A stretch of 10,124 nucleotides of DNA from Clostridiales bacterium. GTDB lineage: Bacteria > Bacillota > Clostridia > Saccharofermentanales > Saccharofermentanaceae. A model generated the notes under the pieces. The model worked only from the letters and a program-made list of their open reading frames with translations. It did no database searches and had not been told where the DNA came from. The stretch covers positions 1 to 10,124 of the forward strand of contig JAGAFH010000209.1 of assembly GCA_017612755.1 (NCBI GenBank), written 5' to 3'. Both the position numbers and the translations under genes were made by a program. Of this stretch, positions 1 through 6,636 are shown one piece after another (position 1 is the first letter of the stretch; each line of letters begins with the position of its first letter).

Positions 1-1057
1 GGTCCGGGATATCAAGAACTGTTAGATTGGTTATGCTGATATCCCTTTTATTGTCAGTAAAGCCCAGAAGCCTTGCAAAGTTCTTTGCAGTCTTATCATC
101 TTCTGTTCCGGCATGGACCAGATCGACTGCATCGACTAAAGTGGAATCCACCAGGGACATGAAGTTAAGAACATAGAATTTCTTCTTCGGATCCTCCAGC
201 TTTTTATCCATCAGTTCCTGTATGGCTTTGGCATTAGTATAGATATCTTTCGATCTGTCGTATCTGTACTTGACAGAGATCCCCGTTGCCTGGTTGCTCA
301 TGGACCGGTTACCGTCAGATCTGGCATCAACTGCATAACCGATGTCCACCTGCCTGTCGAAGTCTTTGGCATAGAGGGCCGCGAGATAAGATGTAAAGCC
401 TGCCCCGGCTTCGTGAAGCCTGTTTCTGATCTCCTGCATCTCTTCTTTGGGGATCTCTTTTATATCGATGACCGTCTCTTTATCTTTCCAGTATACTTCG
501 TAGGCTTTATCAAGATCCGTCCAGCCATAGACCCGACCGGACCATTTTCTGTTGTAGTATTTTGCAAGAAGGGTACTGATCTTATCTATCCTCTTTTCTT
601 TTATATCGACAGGAACGAACTTCTTATATGTAAGATCCTGACCCGAAAATGCCTTCATCATATCTTCGATAAAATATGTCAGAGACTTCCCGTCGCCGCC
701 CAGATGATGCATCAGGAAAAGAAGGGCCCATTCTTCTTCCGTCTCCTTCCTGGCGAAGGCTCTGATAAACTCTCCTTCTTCTATCCTGAACCGTTTCTTC
801 TCTTCCCTCTTTCTCACCTCATCAAGGTTCTCATCCGTTTCACGTATAAAGCTTTCAGGAGCATCATTTTCCACATAGGAAGAAATACCTTCTTCTGAAA
901 GATCCACTCTCATGTTAAGAACTTCATTATTGGATACTGCTGCCGAAAAGGCAGATGATATCTTTTCGAAAGAAAGGGGTCCCGTCAACCTGACCATCAT
1001 GACGATGATCATGTTTACATCAAATAGATCTCCCCTCTCACTTTTTATCGGATACAT
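1..1057 (-). CDS. Stand-alone condensation-domain (C-domain) acyltransferase, 3' end outside window
   Basis: Reading the minus strand gives an uninterrupted frame of 352 codons that leaves the window at base 1. The key signature is HHLGGDG at residues 117-123, the HHxxxDG active-site motif of the chloramphenicol-acetyltransferase/NRPS condensation superfamily, which joins an acyl group to an amine or alcohol. The N-terminus (YPIKSERGDLFD, residues 2-13) and the late TNLTVLDIP segment (343-351, resembling the SNLG stretch of C domains) fall where expected. A usual domain has about 430 residues, so roughly 80 are missing. The start ATG (1055-1057) was chosen because AAGGA lies about 9 nt upstream; a downstream ATG near 1012 would remove conserved N-terminal residues. 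The start overlaps the dehydrogenase stop by 20 nt, implying translational coupling. No adenylation or carrier domain is visible on this side; one could follow beyond the edge. Family is well supported, substrate unknown. Confidence 0.82.
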   Translation of the reverse strand, partial: MYPIKSERGDLFDVNMIIVMMVRLTGPLSFEKISSAFSAAVSNNEVLNMRVDLSEEGISSYVENDAPESFIRETDENLDEVRKREEKKRFRIEEGEFIRAFARKETEEEWALLFLMHHLGGDGKSLTYFIEDMMKAFSGQDLTYKKFVPVDIKEKRIDKISTLLAKYYNRKWSGRVYGWTDLDKAYEVYWKDKETVIDIKEIPKEEMQEIRNRLHEAGAGFTSYLAALYAKDFDRQVDIGYAVDARSDGNRSMSNQATGISVKYRYDRSKDIYTNAKAIQELMDKKLEDPKKKFYVLNFMSLVDSTLVDAVDLVHAGTEDDKTAKNFARLLGFTDNKRDISITNLTVLDIPD

Positions 1058-1817
1058 CGATATATTTCCTTATGGCAAATATCCACTGTTTCATGACGAT
1101 CTTGTGGGGAGTGACTTTACTATAGAAACGAAGGTAGCTGTTGTATAAAGAGGACATGGAGATATCCTTTCCTTTTGAGCTGTCCTTTAATGCCTTGGCG
1201 ACCACCTTTTCGGCAGTGACCATTCCCGGAAACTTTACAGTTCTTTCACCGTTTTCATTTTTGAGCATGTCCGTATCCACCCAGCCGGGACATACGGCAG
1301 TCACCGTGATCTTACGGGGCTTAAGTTCCTGGTTAAGAGCCCGGGAGAAGTTCTTAAGATATACCTTACTGGCTGCATACATAGCCAGATAGGGATTAGG
1401 CTGGAAAGAGGATGCGGATGAGATATTTAAGATCCTTGCGCCCTGTTTCATATAGGGGATCACCATATGGAACAAAATAGAAGGTGCCTTACAGATTATA
1501 TCAACCAAGCCCTTAGCCGAATCAGCTGACATATCTTCAAACTTTCCGAAATATGCAGTTCCTGCATTATTTACAAGCATCACCACATCAGGCTTTTGCT
1601 CCCCAAGAGCATCCTTTATGATCCCAAGGCCTTCTTCATTGGAGATGTCAGATCGAAGGGGGATTATCTTATCCCCGTATTCATCCTTCAGTTCATTGAG
1701 CTTATCTATATTTCTCCCTACAGCCCAGATCTCATCTATATCACCGGAAACGATCTGCTTAACAAATTCCTTTCCGATGCCTGAGCCTGCTCCGGTTATT
1801 ATTGCAACTTTTTTCAT
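1038..1817 (-). CDS. Short-chain dehydrogenase/reductase (classical SDR)
   Basis: A 259-residue cytoplasmic NAD(P)-dependent oxidoreductase of classical SDR length. Visible motifs: TGAGSGIG (8-15), the Rossmann dinucleotide-binding turn; NNAG (83-86); the serine-rich strand NISSASS (131-137); the catalytic Y147xxxK151 in MYAASK; and the PG motif (177-178) followed by VDTDM. R35 after the second strand (AVGRN) suggests NADP(H) preference. The catalytic tetrad Asn usually found on helix 4 is not evident: the segment DIICKAP (106-112) has Ile or Cys there. ATG at 1815-1817 was chosen over a longer frame because AGGGGG sits 7 nt upstream and the protein then begins right at the first beta strand. 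It is the first gene of a two-gene unit with the condensation-domain protein, so it may reduce a ketone or aldehyde in that pathway. Substrate cannot be told. Confidence 0.93.
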   Translation of the reverse strand: MKKVAIITGAGSGIGKEFVKQIVSGDIDEIWAVGRNIDKLNELKDEYGDKIIPLRSDISNEEGLGIIKDALGEQKPDVVMLVNNAGTAYFGKFEDMSADSAKGLVDIICKAPSILFHMVIPYMKQGARILNISSASSFQPNPYLAMYAASKVYLKNFSRALNQELKPRKITVTAVCPGWVDTDMLKNENGERTVKFPGMVTAEKVVAKALKDSSKGKDISMSSLYNSYLRFYSKVTPHKIVMKQWIFAIRKYIDVSDKK

Positions 1818-1824
1818 ATTAATT

Positions 1825-1852
1825 CCCCCTATTCCCAAAGATAATAATAACA
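1825..1852 (-). promoter_or_regulatory. Possible extended -10 promoter and ribosome site of the dehydrogenase unit
   Basis: On the minus strand TGTTATTAT (1852 to 1844) fits an extended -10 element, and AGGGGG (1830-1825) is the ribosome site 7 nt before the dehydrogenase ATG. The matching -35 would fall inside the exporter's terminator hairpin and has no consensus match, so the promoter is tentative. Without it the unit would depend on readthrough of the terminator. Confidence 0.35.
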
Positions 1853-1854
1853 TA

Positions 1855-1890
1855 AAAATGCCCCGTGGTCTTATGGCCACGGGGCATTTT
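1855..1890 (-). terminator. Rho-independent terminator of the MFS gene
   Basis: A perfect 14-bp stem, AAAATGCCCCGTGG with CCACGGGGCATTTT, closes an 8-nt loop. On the minus strand it is followed by a T run (TTTTT) and starts 4 nt after the exporter stop codon. The A/T-symmetric flanks could also let it work from the plus strand, though no plus-strand gene approaches it. Confidence 0.9.
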
Positions 1891-1893
1891 AGA

Positions 1894-3177
1894 TTAAACC
1901 GGATCAGAATATTCGTACTTCTTCAGTTTGTTTCCGTATATGAGACACAGGAGCACTCCGGCAACCCCCAGGATAAAAAGCATTAGTGCTGCTCCCGACC
2001 CTTTGCCCGATCCAAAAAGAACAGTAAGCAGACCGTCCTTACCCTTCATAAAAGGTTCGCAGATATTATCCACCATAAACCCTCCGATAAAAAGACCGAT
2101 GGGGATAGTAAAGAACTGAAGGGTATTTCTGCAGGCATATACTCTTCCCTGAAGCTCCTCCGGAATGGAATTTCTCATTATCACATTCTGGTTCGTACTC
2201 ATGACCGGCACAAATATCCAGCCTAAGATCTGGCCTATACACCAGAGGATAGGAAGCCTTGAAAAAGCCAGGAGGAAATTCTCCGTTCCCAAAGAAAAGA
2301 GCATGCTGAAGAATATGACCTTCACTCTGTTCTTTGGCTTTGGCATAACGGTAGCGATCAGGCTTCCCGCCACCATGGCAATACCTGAACAGGAGGATAC
2401 AACCGACAAGACTGTATTTCCTCCCGAAGGATTGGGGATGATATAGGCAGGCAGCGTGGCATCAAAAGCAGAAGCTATCAGATTAACTCCCGCCATGAAG
2501 ATGATCACATGTAAGATCAGGGGATTTTGCTTCAGATATCTAAGACCTTCTTTTGCCAGTTTAAGAACACTCTCCCCTGCCTGCTTCTTCTCACTGTCCG
2601 CAGGTATTTTTACAAAGACAGCAAGAGCCACAAAAGCAATAGCGAAAGTAAAAAGATCAACGGCTATAACAAGATCAAGACCCATAAACCCGTAAAGGGC
2701 GGTAGCGATAACAGGATGCCCTATGGTGATCAGGGATCTGGAAAGGGACTGAAGTCCTCCCGTCCTCTGATACATGTCTTTAGGGATTATCTTTGTAAAA
2801 GCCACTTCCGACGCAGGCTGCTGGATCGTATTCATGAGACCTGATATCAGATTGATAAGATAAAGATGCCAGATAGTGAGCATGCTGTTTTTATAGAGCA
2901 CAAATACAGCGGCTGTAGTAAGAGCCGCAAAAGCGTCGCATATCAGCATAGTCTTCTTCTTGTCGAACTTGTCGGAAAAAGCTCCGGCAAAGATACTCAT
3001 TACCACATAGGGGGCATAAGTACATATCCTCAGGGCAGCCGTACTCAAGGCCGAACCCGTAGTCTCATAAAGCCACAGGGTAAGTGCAAATCCTGTCAAG
3101 GCACTTCCCAGCTGTGAAAGGCTCTGGGTGCTCCAAAGGACATAAAAATCATGTAATTTATCTTTTTGTTTATTCAT
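1894..3177 (-). CDS. MFS efflux transporter, Mef/enterobactin-exporter type
   Basis: A 427-residue polytopic inner-membrane protein with the length and hydrophobic pattern of a 12-helix major facilitator superfamily drug:proton antiporter of the MFS_3 type, which includes macrolide Mef pumps and EntS. Visible landmarks: the N-terminal LWSTQSLSQLGSALTGFAL helix (14-32); a motif-A-like loop GAFSDKFDKKK (65-75) between helices 2 and 3; a hydrophilic central loop around residues 190-215; and PEELQGRVYA in the second half, typical of this subfamily. The ATG at 3175-3177 has AGGAG 7 nt upstream. That ribosome site lies inside a hairpin preceded by a leader peptide (3180-3302), so expression is probably switched on by a ribosome-targeting compound. 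The gene has its own terminator. The substrate is not readable; an antibiotic is the best guess from the control region, while export of a metabolite from the adjacent C-domain unit is an alternative. Confidence 0.9.
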   Translation of the reverse strand: MNKQKDKLHDFYVLWSTQSLSQLGSALTGFALTLWLYETTGSALSTAALRICTYAPYVVMSIFAGAFSDKFDKKKTMLICDAFAALTTAAVFVLYKNSMLTIWHLYLINLISGLMNTIQQPASEVAFTKIIPKDMYQRTGGLQSLSRSLITIGHPVIATALYGFMGLDLVIAVDLFTFAIAFVALAVFVKIPADSEKKQAGESVLKLAKEGLRYLKQNPLILHVIIFMAGVNLIASAFDATLPAYIIPNPSGGNTVLSVVSSCSGIAMVAGSLIATVMPKPKNRVKVIFFSMLFSLGTENFLLAFSRLPILWCIGQILGWIFVPVMSTNQNVIMRNSIPEELQGRVYACRNTLQFFTIPIGLFIGGFMVDNICEPFMKGKDGLLTVLFGSGKGSGAALMLFILGVAGVLLCLIYGNKLKKYEYSDPV

Positions 3178-3179
3178 AT

Positions 3180-3265
3180 CTTTGCTCCTTTTAATCGATA
3201 GTCAAAAGAGCAAAGCCCGAGGAAATTTAATTCCTCCATACAGACTCCTCAGGCTCTGCATGGAG
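3180..3265 (-). promoter_or_regulatory. erm/cat-like translational attenuator of the MFS gene
   Basis: Four segments between the leader peptide and the MFS start can pair in two exclusive ways (written on the minus strand). Hairpin 1:2: CTCCATGCAGA (3265-3255) with TCTGTATGGAG (3244-3234), 11 bp with one G-U, 10-nt loop. Hairpin 3:4: CTTTGCTCTTTT (3215-3204) with AAAAGGAGCAAAG (3192-3180), 12 bp with one bulged G; arm 4 contains the MFS ribosome site. Alternative 2:3 pairing: GAGGAATTAAATTTCCTC (3236-3219), a 6-bp stem, or the longer AGCCTGAGGA (3255-3246) with TCCTCGGGCT (3223-3214). A ribosome stalled near the end of the leader peptide would cover arm 1, free arm 2 to pair with arm 3, and expose arm 4. 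No long U run follows arm 3, so control at translation is likelier than at transcription. Confidence 0.75.
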
Positions 3266-3287
3266 CATCAGCAATGCAACGTCTCAT
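3249..3287 (-). CDS. 12-residue leader peptide MRRCIADAPCRA upstream of the MFS gene
   Basis: A 13-codon frame (12 residues plus TGA) begins at ATG 3285-3287, with AGGAG 7 nt upstream (3295-3299), as good a ribosome site as those of the large genes. Its last codons form arm 1 of the attenuator hairpin, and it ends 71 nt before the exporter start. Position, size and overlap with the folded region match leader peptides of inducible resistance genes, where drug-stalled translation opens the downstream ribosome site. The sequence holds two cysteines, three arginines and three alanines. I do not recognise it as a published leader peptide. A chance frame is possible, but the ribosome site and the co-located pairing make that less likely. 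Confidence 0.7.
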   Translation of the reverse strand: MRRCIADAPCRA

Positions 3288-3311
3288 AAAGCGTCTCCTT
3301 TCTTTTTTCTT

Positions 3312-4532
3312 TCATTCTACCACACTGCGCCGTGAATATCTGACCTTCTCATAGGCGTCAGTAAGTTCAGGCATGGAAGCATCTCCATTAGTTAACAGTA
3401 CATTTTCGATCTGCCTCGGGGATGATGTCTTACCTATGGGAAGCCCCGCCTTCATACCCTTTCTGGCCTTGTGGTAGAATCTCTTCCTTATCTCCTTTTC
3501 GTAGCCCTTACCAAAATCCAAAGCTTCCCTTCTTGACCGTTTTGTCCTTCCTATATTTTCCACCAGGTCCACTACCGCCCCGTCCGAAGAGGCTGAATGA
3601 TGATCCTCCGCCATTCGGTATCTGTTAAGGAAGGCCTTTACCACATATACAAGGAATGTGAAAAAGACAGCCAGGACAAAAAGGAACAGCAAAAGTATAA
3701 AGATCTTAAGGAAGATATTGGCCTCTCCTCCCTGCATGGGTTCCTCTTCACCGGGAACCAACCGGTAGCCGGTAACAGCTGTACCGCCCCGGCTTTGGGG
3801 GAGCATCCGCAAAAGAAGATCAATAAGGCTTACGATCAGCCAGGCGATAAGCCTGGAGACCTCATCTGCCGGGAAACATAAGAGCAGGATAAGGGACAAT
3901 ACTATTCCCAGAACGATGATGATCATGTTCTGTCTGTTCTGACGCTTTACGGAGTTGTCATTCCGGGCTTCAGATTTAAGGCTGTGGTGGTAGTCCACCT
4001 CCAGCACATTATTCTGCCGGGCCACGAAGAAGAATGTGATTATTAGAACTGAATTGACCAGGATGATGGACATGAAATCCGACTTGCCGAAATACGATAT
4101 GACCAGGAAGGATATGAGATTTACGGCTAAAGAGGGAAACAGTATTCCCGTATCCACTACCATCTCCTCCGTCTTATATCTCTGGCTCATAGAATAGGCT
4201 GCCTGGATGGCGCCTGACAAAGCCACCTCTGTTATCTCCATGGGAGCCGCCCTGCATATGATACCGATAAGGGCCGCCACCAGCGCCACGCAGAGCACAT
4301 GGGAACCGATCATATAAAGCTGCCTTACCCGGAGTCTTCTTAAGACAAGGAAAGCAGGGACATAAAGTACCGGCAAATAAAGACAGATATATCTAAGCCC
4401 CATCTCCTGGATATAACCGAACATGAGAAACAGCAAGCCGGACTGGACCGTAAGAAAAACTATAAGCCCCAGCATCAGGTCGGAGACAAGACCATGTCTG
4501 ACAAATAAAGACTTCTTATCCGTCACGGCCAT
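3312..4532 (-). CDS. Polytopic membrane protein with DUF4129-like C-terminal tail
   Basis: A 406-residue protein with about eight hydrophobic segments: roughly 16-40, 48-64, 74-93, 129-147, 153-171, 203-220, 227-244 and 273-301, then a basic cytoplasmic tail. The tail ends in MPELTDAYEKVRYSRR (387-402), the pattern (TxxYExxRYS) that closes DUF4129 domains, which are often found next to MoxR/DUF58 genes and on transglutaminase-like membrane proteins. The function of the family is not established. No transglutaminase Cys-His-Asp domain is visible. ATG 4530-4532 overlaps the DUF58 stop by 17 nt; GGGAGG lies only 3 nt before it, so GTG at 4524-4526 (9-nt spacing) is an equally plausible start and would drop two residues. 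A longer frame up to 4583 only mirrors DUF58 codons. It is the last gene of the MoxR operon. Confidence 0.72.
   Translation of the reverse strand: MAVTDKKSLFVRHGLVSDLMLGLIVFLTVQSGLLFLMFGYIQEMGLRYICLYLPVLYVPAFLVLRRLRVRQLYMIGSHVLCVALVAALIGIICRAAPMEITEVALSGAIQAAYSMSQRYKTEEMVVDTGILFPSLAVNLISFLVISYFGKSDFMSIILVNSVLIITFFFVARQNNVLEVDYHHSLKSEARNDNSVKRQNRQNMIIIVLGIVLSLILLLCFPADEVSRLIAWLIVSLIDLLLRMLPQSRGGTAVTGYRLVPGEEEPMQGGEANIFLKIFILLLFLFVLAVFFTFLVYVVKAFLNRYRMAEDHHSASSDGAVVDLVENIGRTKRSRREALDFGKGYEKEIRKRFYHKARKGMKAGLPIGKTSSPRQIENVLLTNGDASMPELTDAYEKVRYSRRSVVE
3314..3342 (-). promoter_or_regulatory. Candidate extended -10 promoter for leader peptide and MFS gene
   Basis: TGGTAGAAT (minus strand, 3322 to 3314) fits an extended -10 element (5 of 6 bases of TATAAT plus TGn). 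With a 17-nt spacer the -35 would be CAGATA, a poor match. It overlaps the stop codon of the upstream DUF4129-type gene, giving a leader of about 20 nt before the 12-codon peptide. No terminator separates the two units, so readthrough from upstream is also possible. Confidence 0.4.
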
Positions 4533-5637
4533 ATACCTCCCATCTCTGTATGCCCGGGATACCTTCCGGAGCCTGCTGGTCACGGTAACAGGGAAGGACC
4601 CAGAGGGAGTTTTTCCTTTTGGCCTTTATGCCATCCATAACGCTCCTGAATATATCGTCTCTTCTGGGGGATATGACCACTACGAAATCATCTGTATTTG
4701 TCCTGGGAAGGCACTCCTCCACAAAAGATCCGAAGGGCAGCACCTTCTGCTTCAGGTCTATCCTGGCCAGGTCAACTCCCCTTCTTTCTATATCCGTATA
4801 AGCAGTATTCATCTCAAAGATGACCGGATCTCCCGACTCTATATCCCTGCCGTTTATATATACCGCCGAAGGGATACCCACCTCCGATAGTTCAGAGATA
4901 TAAGAATAGGCAATGCTTATAGTTATCTCAAGAAGATCGCTGGAATTTCTGGGGTCGTAGAACTCCAGGTTAACAAAGACGCTGACCTGCCTTGCGGCGG
5001 TGGAAGCATTCTGGTTTACCATCAGATCCCCTGTCTTTGCAGTAGCTGTCCAGTTCAGATTCTTCATTGGATCGTAGGGCTGGTACTCCCTTATTCCCGA
5101 AAAGGCAAAGGGATCAGTAAGAAGGGTCCTTCTGGTCATCACATCCGAATAGGTAGTAGACATTAGAAGGTCCAGCTCCATACAGGAGATCCTCTTGGGA
5201 AGGATAGTAAGGCTTACATCCGCCGGAAATTCCCGGGTAAACTTCTCCATGAGAAGAAGGTCAGATGTAGTCATGTTAACTCTTGTAAAGGAATAGTATC
5301 CCCTGTGGCTGCACCTGGCCTTAATCCTTCTGGTATGCCTGGAAAAAGGCTTCATGGACAGCATATCTTCCCTGTAGAGAAGGTCCGACTTGGTGGTATT
5401 GGTCATGTCCTGGAACTCGATAACGGAAGGGGTCTCAAACTTCAATATGATAAACGGAAGCGGCAGTCTTTTATTGTTCTCCGCCACCTCGATGACTTCT
5501 ATCATCTCACCGTAGTTGGCCACGCTTTTGGAAAAACTCACATCAAGAGAGATCTTGTCTACGGCATGGCGCCTGTACCAGACAAGTTCCAGCGATACAA
5601 GGATCGCAACAAAAATAAGAAATACGATAATTTCCAT
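4516..5637 (-). CDS. DUF58 domain protein
   Basis: A 373-residue protein with one or two closely packed N-terminal membrane segments (about 3-20), a beta-rich extracytoplasmic or membrane-proximal region, and the DUF58 hallmark GIREYQPYDPMKNLNW (181-196), matching the family pattern GxReYxxxDxxrxInW, followed by TATAKTGDLMV. DUF58 proteins usually carry a von Willebrand A-like fold and are encoded with MoxR AAA+ ATPases, which are thought to remodel or activate them. This fits the gene directly upstream. The ATG (5635-5637) is 4 nt after the ATPase stop and has no clear ribosome site, so translation is probably coupled to the ATPase gene. The C-terminus overlaps the start of the DUF4129-type gene. 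A single N-terminal helix, rather than the usual pair, is possible. Cellular process unknown; envelope maintenance is the common inference. Confidence 0.88.
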   Translation of the reverse strand: MEIIVFLIFVAILVSLELVWYRRHAVDKISLDVSFSKSVANYGEMIEVIEVAENNKRLPLPFIILKFETPSVIEFQDMTNTTKSDLLYREDMLSMKPFSRHTRRIKARCSHRGYYSFTRVNMTTSDLLLMEKFTREFPADVSLTILPKRISCMELDLLMSTTYSDVMTRRTLLTDPFAFSGIREYQPYDPMKNLNWTATAKTGDLMVNQNASTAARQVSVFVNLEFYDPRNSSDLLEITISIAYSYISELSEVGIPSAVYINGRDIESGDPVIFEMNTAYTDIERRGVDLARIDLKQKVLPFGSFVEECLPRTNTDDFVVVISPRRDDIFRSVMDGIKAKRKNSLWVLPCYRDQQAPEGIPGIQRWEVYGRDG

Positions 5638-5641
5638 CTGA

Positions 5642-6604
5642 TCAGAATTTTTCTGTAGGACAGGTTACGGATTCAACTACCTTCGTTATTACTAATGCGG
5701 CACGGTCCCTTACGGAAGCAAACTCCCCATCCCTGCTAAAGGAGCCGGAGGAATGGATAGATATCCTATGAGCCAGTACCGGAACAGCCAGTTCCTTAAG
5801 ATCGTCGGGAGTGACAAAATCCCGGCCCCGGAGAAGTGCCAGTGCCTTGGCGGCCGCCACGTAGGACAGCAGCGCCCTTGGGCTTGCACCGACCCTGATA
5901 TCCGAACTGTTGCGGGTAGCTTCCACGATAGAAGCCGCATAATCATAGACCTTGTCATCCACATGGATCTTCTTAGCCTGATCCTGCATAGCGAAAACAT
6001 CCTCGGGAGATGCAACGGGAGACAGGGAGACAAGAGGGTCGTCTGTTGCGAATCTCTTTAAGATCTCAATGCTCTCTTCGTGGGTGGGATAATCCATCTT
6101 GAGCATCATGAGAAATCTGTCCAGCTGTGCTTCAGGCAAAGGAAAAGTTCCCTGGGACTCTATAGGATTCTGGGTAGCTATAACAAAAAAGGGCGGCTTA
6201 AGCTTCATAGTCTTTCCGTCCACGGAGACCTGCTTCTCCTCCATACATTCCAGAAGACTGGACTGGGTCCTGGCAGTAGCTCTGTTGATCTCATCTGCCA
6301 GAAGAATATTTGTGAATACGGGACCTTCCCTGAATATAAAATCATCTGTTTTTCTATCGAAATAGTGGATACCTGTAAGATCCGACGGAAGAAGGTCTAT
6401 AGTGAACTGCACCCTCTTAAAGTCAAGGGACAGCGACTGGGCCAGGGCTCTTGCGGTCTTTGTCTTTCCAGTTCCGGGAACATCCTCCAGCAGCACATGT
6501 CCCCCCACCAGTATGGCAGTCAGCAGATATTCTATCTGTCTGTCCTTGCCTACGATGACTTTCGAAACATTTTCCCTTATTGCCTTGGCGATATCCTTAT
6601 CCAT
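5642..6604 (-). CDS. MoxR-family AAA+ ATPase
   Basis: A 320-residue cytoplasmic AAA+ ATPase of standard MoxR length. Motifs in order: IVGKDRQIEYLLTAIL (17-32), the family entry; Walker A DVPGTGKT (41-48); Walker B LLADEINRA (101-109) with D104/E105; sensor 1 ATQNP (143-147); the LDRF element with arginine finger R163; and sensor 2 GASPRALL (239-246). All catalytic residues are present. MoxR ATPases act as chaperones that assemble or activate partner proteins, usually the VWA or DUF58 protein encoded beside them, as here. The ATG (6602-6604) has AAGGG only about 3-4 nt upstream, a close ribosome site. It is second in the operon, 32 nt after the zinc-site protein gene. Confidence 0.95.
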   Translation of the reverse strand: MDKDIAKAIRENVSKVIVGKDRQIEYLLTAILVGGHVLLEDVPGTGKTKTARALAQSLSLDFKRVQFTIDLLPSDLTGIHYFDRKTDDFIFREGPVFTNILLADEINRATARTQSSLLECMEEKQVSVDGKTMKLKPPFFVIATQNPIESQGTFPLPEAQLDRFLMMLKMDYPTHEESIEILKRFATDDPLVSLSPVASPEDVFAMQDQAKKIHVDDKVYDYAASIVEATRNSSDIRVGASPRALLSYVAAAKALALLRGRDFVTPDDLKELAVPVLAHRISIHSSGSFSRDGEFASVRDRAALVITKVVESVTCPTEKF

Positions 6605-6636
6605 TTCCCTTACCTGTCCCTTATGAAGATGGATGT

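Noticed and set aside
413..898. 161-codon open frame on the plus strand
   Set aside because: It runs antisense to the condensation-domain gene, whose minus-strand frame shows HHLGGDG; the plus-strand translation has no domain-like pattern.
1818..1880. Longer dehydrogenase start giving 21 extra residues
   Set aside because: The extension is the terminator hairpin region translated; the ATG at 1817 has a proper ribosome site and starts at the first beta strand.
3204..3255. Transcriptional attenuator or T-box upstream of the exporter
   Set aside because: No T-box consensus sequence and no U run after the 2:3 stem; the stem that hides the ribosome site fits translational control better.
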